Source of the DNA: CBFGRU01 sp965651255
GTDB lineage: Bacteria > Planctomycetota > Phycisphaerae > Phycisphaerales > SM1A02
Direction of reading: 5' to 3'
Length of the DNA: 13,469 bases
Assembly: GCA_965651255.1 (NCBI GenBank)
Contig: CBFGRU010000061.1
Location: 1 to 13,469, forward strand
In this document: in pieces, positions 7,079-13,469 of the stretch
Layout: each line of letters begins with the position of its first letter
Numbering within the stretch: position 1 is the first letter of the stretch
Made by a program: the position numbers and the translations under genes
Notes under the pieces: model-generated
Told to the model about the DNA's origin: nothing
What the model saw: the letters and a program-made list of their open reading frames with translations, nothing else
Databases searched by the model: none

Positions 7079-8939
7079 GACCGCTGACGATTCGTTGCAC
7101 CTCGGCAGCCAGTTGGGCCTGGCCGTGTTGGCTGAGAAGTTCAGCGAACCGGTGGCCGACCATCCACCATGGCGTTCCGCGGGTGAAGTAGACTGAACGA
7201 TTTTCAGGCGCCTGCATACGGCCCCACGCCTGCTGGTAAAGAGCCAGTATCAGATCCTGACGATTGCCTTTCTGCAGAATGTTCTCGGCGGCGTTCAAGG
7301 CATGCACGATCAGGTAACCGGTGTTCGGAAATCGTTTGATGATATCTTCATAGCACTGCCCGGCCTTCAGGAGGTCTCCTTCGCGTTCCCAGAGCTTGCC
7401 TTGCCGCATACGAATCTCCGCAGCGATATCTGCGCGCTGCTGAAAGTTGCGAAACAATCGGTTCCAGATTCGATGCTGCTCGCTGGCATCATCAACGCTC
7501 GAAACCAGTGCCGCCAGGATTGAGAAGCTGAAATCCGGGTAGGCGGTTCCGCACAGTGCATCGACGATTTCAGTCCATCGCTTCTTGGCATCCAGGTCCA
7601 TCCTGCCCAGTTGTGCGACGCGACGAAACGACTCCCACGTGAATTCATTTGCCGGATAGCGTCGAAGACTCTGCTCGATGAGCCAAAGTTGTCTCGACTC
7701 TCGACGTTCATGTGGCTCCACCGAAGTTGCGCTGGCGATCGATGGATCAACTTCGGGTGGCTTTCGGATGACCCCGTCAGATTCGAGCGGCCAGAGTCGA
7801 ACGGCGAGATCGTTGTACGCAACGGATCGCCAGCGATTGATCGGTTCTGTGCGGATCGCTTCGGCGCGCAACGCGATCTCAGCATCGGAAAGTCGCGCGC
7901 CGGTTCGTGGGTCCTGAATGACACCGCGCACTCGTTGGTAGGATTCGTACCTTCCAACTGTAAAGTTCCACGCTGTGACTCCTCCGCGCTGCTGCACAAA
8001 ACCAACCCAGGCATGGTTCGCATCCGCCTGTCCGACGCAATACGCCGTCGGAACGCCGATCGCCTTCCCGACACTCTTGGCAAAGTATGCCTGGTCCGCG
8101 CACACACCGCCAAAGCGAAGGATGTTTGGCAGGTTCCACCCGGCAACCGTGGATTTCTTCGGCGACCCCTTCTGCAAATGGTCGAAGTCATACTCGATGT
8201 CGAAGAATCGCGCGCCGACAAGCGGATCACGTTCGTACCGGCCGACTGCCCACTCCAGTTCGTCAATTGACGTCGTGACATCGACGACATGGACCAGCCA
8301 CTCGGGTGGAATGCGCAGCCCGAAGGACAATTGTCGTTCACGACGAACGAAGTAATCGAAGAGCATGACGGCGTCCGGCGCCGATGCGGAGTTCTCATTG
8401 AAGCGGCGACGGAGCGGACGATCGTGCACCGCAATCAAGGCGGCAATGAGTTCCGGGTACTTGACGATCGTCTCACCACGCTCCCGATGCAGTCGAGAGA
8501 GCAGCGAGATGGCACCCGGTAGATCATCCGCATCGTGGTCAACAAAGAAGAGCAGTGTTCGTCGGAAGACTTCATGTTCCTGCAGCAACTGCCGAAGCGA
8601 GCGATGCGACTCATCGTTCAGACCCGACTCATACCACTGGGCGATCCTCGCCAATTCCGCGACGGAAAGGACCGCATCATCAGCATCATCCGGCGCATGG
8701 AACAGTACCTGATCGATCAGAGTCTCAATCGCGTGGCCTGTCTCCCGAAGTGGGTCACCCTTCTGAAGGGTTTCCAGTATTGCATCACATCGTGCATCGA
8801 TGTATCTGGCCCAGGCCTGGGCGGCTGCGGATTCAGCCGGTTGCTGTCGTCGCCGCTGGGATTGAGCGTCGAGCGCTGGCCAGATCGCTGCGATCAGTAC
8901 GAACAACACAATCAACTGGTGCGTGATCGGCTGTCGCAC
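7074..8939 (-). CDS. Exported transglutaminase-like domain protein
   Basis: The product is 621 aa. Residues 7-25 form a hydrophobic signal segment with a likely cut after ALDA, so it is probably secreted or periplasmic. A helical region (about 40-210) precedes a transglutaminase/papain-like core with Cys280 in GGVCADQAYFA, His309 in NHAWVGF, and Asn325 in AWNFTVGRY where transglutaminases usually have Asp. The C-terminal part (about 415-620) is helical and TPR-like, with a segment such as GDLLKAGQCYEDIIKRFPNTGY (split here: core at 521-542). Activity could be proteolysis, amidase or crosslinking, and the substrate is unknown. The start is GTG at 8939, because AAGGAG (8947-8952) sits seven bases upstream. 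The longer frame from TTG at 8975 would place the Shine-Dalgarno inside the gene. It lies 75 bases downstream of the antiporter-like gene and probably shares its transcript. Confidence 0.75.
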   Translation of the reverse strand: MRQPITHQLIVLFVLIAAIWPALDAQSQRRRQQPAESAAAQAWARYIDARCDAILETLQKGDPLRETGHAIETLIDQVLFHAPDDADDAVLSVAELARIAQWYESGLNDESHRSLRQLLQEHEVFRRTLLFFVDHDADDLPGAISLLSRLHRERGETIVKYPELIAALIAVHDRPLRRRFNENSASAPDAVMLFDYFVRRERQLSFGLRIPPEWLVHVVDVTTSIDELEWAVGRYERDPLVGARFFDIEYDFDHLQKGSPKKSTVAGWNLPNILRFGGVCADQAYFAKSVGKAIGVPTAYCVGQADANHAWVGFVQQRGGVTAWNFTVGRYESYQRVRGVIQDPRTGARLSDAEIALRAEAIRTEPINRWRSVAYNDLAVRLWPLESDGVIRKPPEVDPSIASATSVEPHERRESRQLWLIEQSLRRYPANEFTWESFRRVAQLGRMDLDAKKRWTEIVDALCGTAYPDFSFSILAALVSSVDDASEQHRIWNRLFRNFQQRADIAAEIRMRQGKLWEREGDLLKAGQCYEDIIKRFPNTGYLIVHALNAAENILQKGNRQDLILALYQQAWGRMQAPENRSVYFTRGTPWWMVGHRFAELLSQHGQAQLAAEVQRIVSGQ

Positions 8940-8955
8940 ATCGATTCTCCTTCTT

Positions 8956-8968
8956 GCGGTGACACCGC
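8956..8968 (-). promoter_or_regulatory. 13-bp palindrome just upstream of the transglutaminase-like gene
   Basis: GCGGTG-A-CACCGC is a perfect dyad with 6-bp arms around one central base, ending four bases before the Shine-Dalgarno AAGGAG on the minus strand. The tight centre fits a protein-binding site better than a hairpin. No binding protein can be named. Confidence 0.25.
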
Positions 8969-8983
8969 CAGTCAAGATACCGC

Positions 8984-9006
8984 TTCCTGCCGGTCGCTGG
9001 CAGAAA
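8984..9006 (-). other. Intercistronic hairpin after the antiporter-like gene
   Basis: TTCCTGCC (8984-8991) pairs with GGCAGAAA (8999-9006) around a seven-base loop, with one G-U pair in the minus-strand RNA. It starts eight bases after the stop codon of the antiporter-like gene and could set the ratio of the two messages by stabilising the upstream 3' end. There is no following T-run on the minus strand, so it is not a classical terminator. Confidence 0.3.
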
Positions 9007-9014
9007 AATGCTCT

Positions 9015-10214
9015 TCAATGACGATTGGAATCAGGCAGTTCCTGTTCCAGGTGGGCGAGTTCTTGAGCCATTCGTTGACGAAACCTCGTGGTGGAGTCCA
9101 GGTAACCCGCGCCAAGTAGGAGGCCAAGTGCCAACGACTCGGGGAGAATCCGCGCATGGATACACGCCGCGGTGATCGCGATCTGCATTGGTCCTGCGCT
9201 CATGACCGCCATGGTGAGGCGCATCGCTCGGAAGAGCGACCCGCCCAGAATCGTCCATGCACCAATCGTGGCGCTCATCCAGCGACCGTCCCCTGAGAAC
9301 AGGGTAAGGATCACCACTGGCCAGAGAGTAAAGTGCAGGATGAACTCGATGCGAGCGGCTGCTAATGCGACCAACCACGGAAGGATGATGAACTGCATCG
9401 CGCAGCGCAACGAACGTGAACGCACCGGTGACAAGATCCGACCAAGGAGAACACACCCCAGCACCGCGGCGGGGAGCCAGAAGTATGGTGATGGTCCGAC
9501 AACGAGCAGCCCGCACATCGTGACAAGGGCAACGACGGTCGCGATCACCCCCGCAGCGCGCATGAGTCCGTAACCGCCGGTGATCGAACCATCTGCAATT
9601 CGTGCATCACGCGGATGCATCGAGTGCGGTCCGATGGCAACGATTGCGCCGGCAAAGAGTGCGGCTTCGAGGTCCACCCCTGTCCACAGCAGGAGCACGG
9701 CGGTTGTACTTCCGGTGATGAGCGACATCCACAGCCCGATGCACAGAGCTGCCAACGGATGACCGGTCGTTTCCTGTCGCCTGGATCTGACCCGCGGAGT
9801 ACCGATCAGGGAGAGAAGAATGAGTCCGTACGTTGACCAGCGCACCCATTGCTGATGGGTGAGGGTGGCGGTATCCCATGATTGAAGAGCTGCGCGCTCA
9901 GCCGCAATGAGTTGTTCATAATCTTCAACGGCCACGCCTTCACCGAGGTAGTCGGCCGCCATCATTGCACCGCGCCGTGCAGCTACGGCGCGTTCATAGG
10001 CAATTCGTTCGGCTTGTCCGCCGAGTATGGCGTCTTCGTACCAGCCGGGCACGACCCGGCCGGCGACCCCCGGACCGAGCAGCAGACCCACCATGAGGCC
10101 CGAGAGAATCGGCGCGCCCGACCGCGTCGCGTGTCGCAGGAGGTACGCAACGAGCGCCGCACCGGCACCAAGGCCAATCATCCAGACGATTTGCCACCAA
10201 ACGACCATCACCAT
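9015..10214 (-). CDS. Polytopic membrane protein resembling a cation/proton antiporter (Kef/CPA-like)
   Basis: The product is 399 aa with roughly eleven or twelve hydrophobic segments. GLMVGLLLGPGVAGRVVPG (39-57) matches the second-helix signature of Kef/NhaP-type exchangers, and AGAIVAIGPHSMHPRD (188-203) sits where such proteins carry a helix like ATDPVAV. About 65 hydrophilic, Ala/Glu/Arg-rich residues (58-123) are inserted between the second and third hydrophobic segments. The helix at 213-237 (GGYGLMRAAGVIATVVALV) lacks the Asp expected for ion binding, so transport by the usual mechanism is doubtful. No TrkA-N/RCK domain follows, and the C-terminus is short and charged. The ATG at 10214 has no Shine-Dalgarno sequence; TATCCT lies five bases before it. 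Function is unknown, and the family assignment rests on motif resemblance by eye. Confidence 0.65.
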   Translation of the reverse strand: MVMVVWWQIVWMIGLGAGAALVAYLLRHATRSGAPILSGLMVGLLLGPGVAGRVVPGWYEDAILGGQAERIAYERAVAARRGAMMAADYLGEGVAVEDYEQLIAAERAALQSWDTATLTHQQWVRWSTYGLILLSLIGTPRVRSRRQETTGHPLAALCIGLWMSLITGSTTAVLLLWTGVDLEAALFAGAIVAIGPHSMHPRDARIADGSITGGYGLMRAAGVIATVVALVTMCGLLVVGPSPYFWLPAAVLGCVLLGRILSPVRSRSLRCAMQFIILPWLVALAAARIEFILHFTLWPVVILTLFSGDGRWMSATIGAWTILGGSLFRAMRLTMAVMSAGPMQIAITAACIHARILPESLALGLLLGAGYLDSTTRFRQRMAQELAHLEQELPDSNRH

Positions 10215-10216
10215 GT

Positions 10217-10233
10217 CTGAGGATAGCTGAGGA
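10217..10233. repeat. Tandem heptamer in a 55-bp divergent promoter region
   Basis: CTGAGGA occurs at 10217-10223 and again at 10227-10233, ten bases apart, which is about one helical turn. A related CCTAGGA, inside the palindrome TCCTAGGA (10240-10247), follows. The repeats fill the gap between the antiporter-like gene and the divergent exported protein, so they could bind a regulator of both. This is inferred from spacing and position. Confidence 0.3.
10220..10225 (-). promoter_or_regulatory. Possible -10 box for a leaderless antiporter-like transcript
   Basis: Read on the minus strand, TATCCT lies five bases before the ATG, a distance that would place the transcript start at or next to the A of ATG. 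There is no ribosome-binding site. No convincing -35 hexamer is seen. The box overlaps the first of the two CTGAGGA repeats. Confidence 0.25.
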
Positions 10234-10269
10234 CGACATTCCTAGGATCATGTCGAAGGAGACGTGCCG

Positions 10270-11970
10270 ATGAGTAGCATCCGGAAGTGCCGTGTGAGTT
10301 TTCTGGCTGCATGGCTGATGGGAAGTATGCTGACGCAGGTCGTGCGCCCGGTCTCGGCATCACAGGCCGATGAAGATGCATGGTCGCTCGTCCCTCAGAA
10401 TGCGTTTGCCGCAGTTGTGGTGCCCAGCATCAAACGAGCGAACGCCGACCTCATTTCGATGTTTGAGGGGATGGATCGAGCCAGCGCACTGTTGGGCCCG
10501 AATCCGATGGAGATGTTGCTGCTCAACGCCGGACTTACCGGCGCACTGCTCGAAGAAGGCACGGCCGCGATTGTGTTGATGGCGCCGGACGAACCGGTGT
10601 TTGTGCTCCCGGTCCACGATGCCCAAGCATGGATCGCAGAGAACTTTTCGCCAGCGAGCGATACGGCGGATGAAGTCCGAACACTGAAGCGAGATGAATC
10701 GCGCTCGTTGCATGTGCGCGCTGCCGGAGAGCACGTCCTGTTGGCCCGCACGAAAGTCGTCGCTGATGCCTATGCCGCGGCTGAACGCGGCCTGTATACG
10801 GTGATCACTGCGCGGCTGCCCCAGTCAGCTCTGGCTGCGGCCGTTCAGGGAGATGTCATCATCTATGCCAGCCCCGGTGCGGTTCGCCAATTCGCGCAGC
10901 AGGCAGTCTTGCCGCGGGAGCGATTCCCCGCCCAACCCGATCCGGCAGTGAATGCAGGTGAATCCGATCCTGACCTGTCGGAACTGTTCGCACTTGATGA
11001 TGATGCCATCACATTGGTCGGCCTGAACTTCGATCCGCTCGGACTTGGTGTTCGGACCGTGACCGCTTTCAGCGAAGGATCGATGAGCGCACGTCTGTCG
11101 CGAGGCGGGCCGAGGCACGCGCAGGGACTCGGTTCGTTGCCAGGCCATCCGTTCTTTCTCGCCGGTTCGATTGATGTTCAGGGGCTTGGCGGTTCCACCG
11201 TTCTTGAACGACTCTCAGGCGGAATCATGCCGCTGCCAGAATGGCTGGGGACAACGAGCAGTGTTCAGTTTGTCTCGTCGCCGAGTGTCCTTGGCATTCA
11301 GGGCGGGCTTCTGAATGAAACCGCCCTTGTCATTGCCACGGAACGGCCTGAAGAACTCCGTCAATTCATTGAGCGAGAGGTCCGTGGGCTGCCGCGTGAT
11401 GGCGAGCGCGTGGTCCGTGAGCCGCTCTGGGATGCGAATGCGAAAGAGTTCGATGGTTTCACCGTTGATTCATTTGAAGTGAAACACCGATGGCCATCCG
11501 ATGAACCGACCGGCCCGATGGTTGAGTCGTTATTGTTCGGACGACGCGGAATCCATGGCTATGTCGGAGAGGCGGGGAAGAACATCGTCATCACAATGAG
11601 TCAGCGTCGCGATGTGTACGTGCGCACAGTCAAAGCAGCTCTTGGCGAGGGGCGATCGCTCGGTGAGAACGCGATGATCAGATCGATGCGTGAGTGGTTG
11701 CCTGCCGATTCGGATATCGAGGTGTTTCTCGGTGTCGGACAGTTCGGCCAGGTGCTTCAGCAGATCCGACAGATGATTCCGATGGAGAACGTGCCGATCC
11801 CGGTCATTGACCCGAAGACCAAGCCCGTGGGATTGGCGCTGAGTGTCGATGGCGGACGAATCGAGACCGGTGCGGTGATTCCTGCAGATGTGCTCTCAAT
11901 GGTGGTTGATCAGGCACTTACACTATGGCAGCAGTTCTCAGGAACCGGACTCGGAGTGCCCGGGCGTTGA
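10270..11970 (+). CDS. Exported protein of unknown function
   Basis: The product is 566 aa. A basic start followed by a hydrophobic segment (about 9-31) is a Sec signal peptide with a likely cut in the VSASQA region, so the mature protein should be periplasmic or surface-located. I do not recognise a named domain. The mature N-terminus (SLVPQNAFAAVVVPSIKRAN, 39-58) recalls planctomycete exported proteins and DUF3352-like families, but this is only a resemblance. No catalytic motif, lipobox, metal site or transmembrane anchor is visible. Two stretches starting SLPGHPFFLAGSID (289-302) and AITLVGLNFDPLGLG (246-260) look like beta-rich domain cores. The start is ATG 10270, because AAGGAG (10256-10261) is eight bases upstream; the in-frame GTG at 10264 would leave only two. 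The stop overlaps the folP start. Confidence 0.85.
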   Translation: MSSIRKCRVSFLAAWLMGSMLTQVVRPVSASQADEDAWSLVPQNAFAAVVVPSIKRANADLISMFEGMDRASALLGPNPMEMLLLNAGLTGALLEEGTAAIVLMAPDEPVFVLPVHDAQAWIAENFSPASDTADEVRTLKRDESRSLHVRAAGEHVLLARTKVVADAYAAAERGLYTVITARLPQSALAAAVQGDVIIYASPGAVRQFAQQAVLPRERFPAQPDPAVNAGESDPDLSELFALDDDAITLVGLNFDPLGLGVRTVTAFSEGSMSARLSRGGPRHAQGLGSLPGHPFFLAGSIDVQGLGGSTVLERLSGGIMPLPEWLGTTSSVQFVSSPSVLGIQGGLLNETALVIATERPEELRQFIEREVRGLPRDGERVVREPLWDANAKEFDGFTVDSFEVKHRWPSDEPTGPMVESLLFGRRGIHGYVGEAGKNIVITMSQRRDVYVRTVKAALGEGRSLGENAMIRSMREWLPADSDIEVFLGVGQFGQVLQQIRQMIPMENVPIPVIDPKTKPVGLALSVDGGRIETGAVIPADVLSMVVDQALTLWQQFSGTGLGVPGR

Positions 11971-12860
11971 GCACGATCACCTGGCAGGTCGGCGCGAATC
12001 GAGTACTGAATCTCGAAAAGCCAACGTTAATGGGTATTCTGAACGTCACACCGGACTCGTTTTCGGATGGTGGGCGTTACGTGGAGTTCAATGCCGCGGT
12101 CGAGCACGCAAGACGCTTGATTGATGAAGGTGCATCGCTCATTGATGTTGGCGGTGAGAGTACTCGACCCGGGGCACATCGTGTGACCGAAGAGGAGCAG
12201 TGCCGGCGGGTGCTACCGATTATCGAGCGATTGCGGGCGATCGACACCCACGTTCTACTCTCGATTGATACCACGTTGGGTCGCGTGGCCCGGCGAGCAA
12301 TCGAGGCGGGGGCGAACATCATCAATGATGTGGCGGCTGGGACGGAAGATCATTCGATTCTTGAACTTGCTGCGACCCACCGCGTTGGAATCATTCTGAT
12401 GCACCGCGTGAATGCTCCCGATTCCGATGTGTACAGCGACCAGTACTCTTCTGCGCCGATGAGGGGTGATGTTGTTCATTCAGTGCGAACGTTTCTCGCC
12501 GAGCGGAGGCAGGCCGCGATCGACTGCGGTGTTGAACCGAGCCAGATCGTGCTGGATCCGGGACTCGGATTCGGCAAGACGGTCGAGCAGAATTTTGAGT
12601 TGATGGCTCGGGTCAATGAATTGCTCGCACTTGGACACCCCGTACTTGGTGCGGCGAGTCGAAAGAGTTTTCTGGGGCGCGTTGCCGGGAGTTCCGAACC
12701 GGCGAATCGGGATGCCGGTTCGGTCGCAGCAGCCATCTGTCTCTTTCAACGCGGCGTTCGGCTCTTTCGCGTCCACGATGTCGAGGGGCACCGCCAGTCG
12801 CTTTCGGTTGCTGCTGCGGTCTCGGGTGCGGTTGTGCCGATGTATCCCGGGGCGGGTTGA
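11967..12860 (+). CDS. folP: Dihydropteroate synthase
   Basis: The product is 297 aa. It condenses para-aminobenzoate with 6-hydroxymethyl-dihydropterin pyrophosphate to give dihydropteroate in de novo folate synthesis, and is the target of sulfonamides. All hallmark motifs are present: MGILNVTPDSFSDGG (22-36), DVGGESTRPGA (60-70), SIDT (99-102), IINDV (118-122), DPGLGFGK (197-204), GASRKSFLG (228-236) and RVHDV (268-272). The start is taken as TTG 11967, which overlaps the preceding TGA stop as TTGA and has GGAG (11953-11956) ten bases upstream. It yields the usual N-terminus, a short strand before the first motif. An ATG at 11925 would add 14 unusual residues and overlap the previous gene by 46 bases. 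Coupling to the exported unknown protein is unexpected for folP. Confidence 0.95.
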   Translation: MSTITWQVGANRVLNLEKPTLMGILNVTPDSFSDGGRYVEFNAAVEHARRLIDEGASLIDVGGESTRPGAHRVTEEEQCRRVLPIIERLRAIDTHVLLSIDTTLGRVARRAIEAGANIINDVAAGTEDHSILELAATHRVGIILMHRVNAPDSDVYSDQYSSAPMRGDVVHSVRTFLAERRQAAIDCGVEPSQIVLDPGLGFGKTVEQNFELMARVNELLALGHPVLGAASRKSFLGRVAGSSEPANRDAGSVAAAICLFQRGVRLFRVHDVEGHRQSLSVAAAVSGAVVPMYPGAG

Positions 12861-12904
12861 AGCACGCAATAGCCGGAGTACCATGGTTGGTTCCGCGAAA
12901 TGTA

Positions 12905-12919
12905 GAATGTGCGACATTC
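12905..12919 (+). promoter_or_regulatory. 15-bp dyad in the trxA leader
   Basis: GAATGT-GCG-ACATTC is a perfect inverted repeat with 6-bp arms and a three-base centre, 36 bases before the trxA start. It overlaps a -10-like TAGAAT (12903-12908), so a bound repressor could block transcription. No matching -35 hexamer was found at 16-18 bases. It has the same 6-3-6 geometry as the dyad before glmS, with a different sequence. Confidence 0.3.
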
Positions 12920-12955
12920 AGTATCACGTAGGCCTCTGAGAATCAGGAGCGTCCC

Positions 12956-13288
12956 ATGGCAAGTCCCGCTGTTGCAGAGTTCACTGACCAGAACTTCGCT
13001 GATGAAGTGATCAGCGCGGATCAACCGGTCCTCGTTGATTTCTGGGCGGAGTGGTGCATGCCCTGTCGGATGCTGGCGCCGACGATTGACGCATTGGCAG
13101 ACGACTTTCAGGGAAAAGCCAAAGTCGGCAAGGTGGATACTGATTCAAACCGTGAAACGGCCATGAAGTACGGCATCAGTGCGATTCCCACGGTGATTCT
13201 GTTCAAGGGCGGGGAAGTGAAGAAGAAGTTCGTCGGCATGACTTCGAAAGAAGATCTTGCTGCCGCCATCGACGAAGCGCTGAAGTGA
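12956..13288 (+). CDS. trxA: Thioredoxin with WCMPC active site
   Basis: The product is 110 aa, standard for a cytosolic thioredoxin that reduces protein disulfides with electrons from thioredoxin reductase. The fold markers are in order: PVLVDFWAEWC with buried Asp28, the active site W33-C34-M35-P36-C37, the KVDTDSN segment (59-65) and cis-proline Pro78 in ISAIPTVILFKGG. The active site is CMPC instead of the usual CGPC, which may shift redox potential or partner choice. No signal peptide is present. The ATG has a good AGGAG (12945-12949) six bases upstream. It follows folP after a 95-bp gap and precedes a strong terminator, so it may be its own transcription unit. The symbol is given by family; paralogues elsewhere in the genome cannot be excluded. 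Confidence 0.95.
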   Translation: MASPAVAEFTDQNFADEVISADQPVLVDFWAEWCMPCRMLAPTIDALADDFQGKAKVGKVDTDSNRETAMKYGISAIPTVILFKGGEVKKKFVGMTSKEDLAAAIDEALK

Positions 13289-13314
13289 ACTGAGTTCGCG
13301 CCTGCGCATTCAAC

Positions 13315-13350
13315 ACATCGCCCGCGGCCAATGCGGGCGATGTTGTTTTT
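13315..13350 (+). terminator. Rho-independent terminator after trxA
   Basis: ACATCGCCCGC (13315-13325) pairs perfectly with GCGGGCGATGT (13333-13343) around a seven-base loop. A T-rich tail with five consecutive T (13346-13350) follows. It starts 26 bases after the trxA stop. This is the clearest intrinsic terminator in the window. Confidence 0.88.
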
Positions 13351-13393
13351 GCGCACCGCCTCTTCGGGCGGAACGCACCTCCGGGCACTTCGG

Positions 13394-13399
13394 TATCAT
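13394..13399 (+). promoter_or_regulatory. Possible -10 box for a leaderless transcript at the right edge
   Basis: TATCAT lies five bases before the ATG at 13405, and no Shine-Dalgarno sequence is present. This is the same arrangement as before the antiporter-like gene. No good -35 hexamer is seen. Confidence 0.25.
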
Positions 13400-13404
13400 C
13401 CGGC

Positions 13405-13469
13405 ATGCTCACACGAACGTCAGATCGTCTGTCGCGTCTCCTTTGGTTGATTGGTCCGGTGTGCCTCTG
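13405..13469 (+). CDS. 5' end of a gene cut by the window edge
   Basis: An open frame starts at ATG 13405 and runs to the end of the window without a stop. It gives 21 residues: a basic start (MLTRTSDRLSR) followed by a hydrophobic stretch (LLWLIGPVCL). This looks like a signal peptide or first membrane segment. It follows the trxA terminator by 54 bases, which fits a new transcription unit. The product cannot be identified from so short a piece. Confidence 0.4.
   Translation, partial: MLTRTSDRLSRLLWLIGPVCL

Noticed and set aside
7367..8434. Minus-strand 355-codon frame inside the transglutaminase-like gene
   Set aside because: Same strand but different frame; very rich in Arg and Ser, as expected for an off-frame reading of GC-rich DNA, and the main frame has the signal peptide and catalytic motifs.
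8973..8975. TTG at 8975 as start of the transglutaminase-like gene
   Set aside because: It has no Shine-Dalgarno, whereas the GTG at 8939 has AAGGAG seven bases upstream and leaves a typical signal peptide.
1..13469. CRISPR arrays, tRNA, rRNA, insertion sequences, phage or toxin-antitoxin genes
   Set aside because: Read on both strands, I found no regularly spaced repeats, no cloverleaf-like or rRNA segments, no transposase or integrase motifs, and no small gene pairs of toxin-antitoxin type.

Overview
The window reads as an ordinary chromosomal stretch from a GC-rich Gram-negative bacterium. I infer Planctomycetota, most likely class Phycisphaerae. The support is an OprP/OprO-type outer-membrane porin with an N-terminal coiled coil, the particular GlmS and thioredoxin variants, and several secreted proteins without a textbook name. 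This placement is by eye, without a database search. I see no insertion sequences, phage genes, CRISPR arrays, rRNA or tRNA, and no obvious defence or mobile island. Coding density is high and no gene-free gap exceeds about 220 bases.

Layout, left to right. Bases 1-206 hold the tail of a likely terminator from an upstream gene and the leader of a plus-strand porin (207-1637). A strong hairpin separates the porin from a convergent minus-strand cluster. That cluster is transcribed in the order rarA (replication-fork maintenance ATPase), 5-formyltetrahydrofolate cyclo-ligase, and a membrane-anchored LysM/L,D-transpeptidase. A 221-bp divergent gap follows rarA and then glmS (5220-7058) on the plus strand. 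Next come two minus-strand genes: a polytopic protein resembling a cation/proton antiporter, and downstream of it an exported transglutaminase-like protein that meets glmS tail to tail. A 55-bp divergent gap separates the antiporter-like gene from a plus-strand exported protein of unknown function. Its stop codon overlaps the start of folP (dihydropteroate synthase). Then come trxA, a clear rho-independent terminator, and the first codons of a further gene cut by the window edge.

Two themes connect the genes. One is the cell envelope: glmS makes the amino sugar for peptidoglycan and LPS, the L,D-transpeptidase modifies peptidoglycan, and a porin plus two exported proteins act outside the cytoplasm. 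The other is folate and one-carbon metabolism (folP and the cyclo-ligase). The themes share a neighbourhood, but nothing here shows that they form a single system.

The most unusual items are the antiporter-like protein with a soluble insertion and no visible ion-binding aspartate, its exported transglutaminase-like neighbour, and the exported unknown protein translationally coupled to folP. Gene starts also split into two classes: seven with a Shine-Dalgarno sequence, and three without one but with a TATNNT box 5-9 bases before the start codon, which suggests leaderless transcripts. I did not find convincing evidence for a wholly new biological system.
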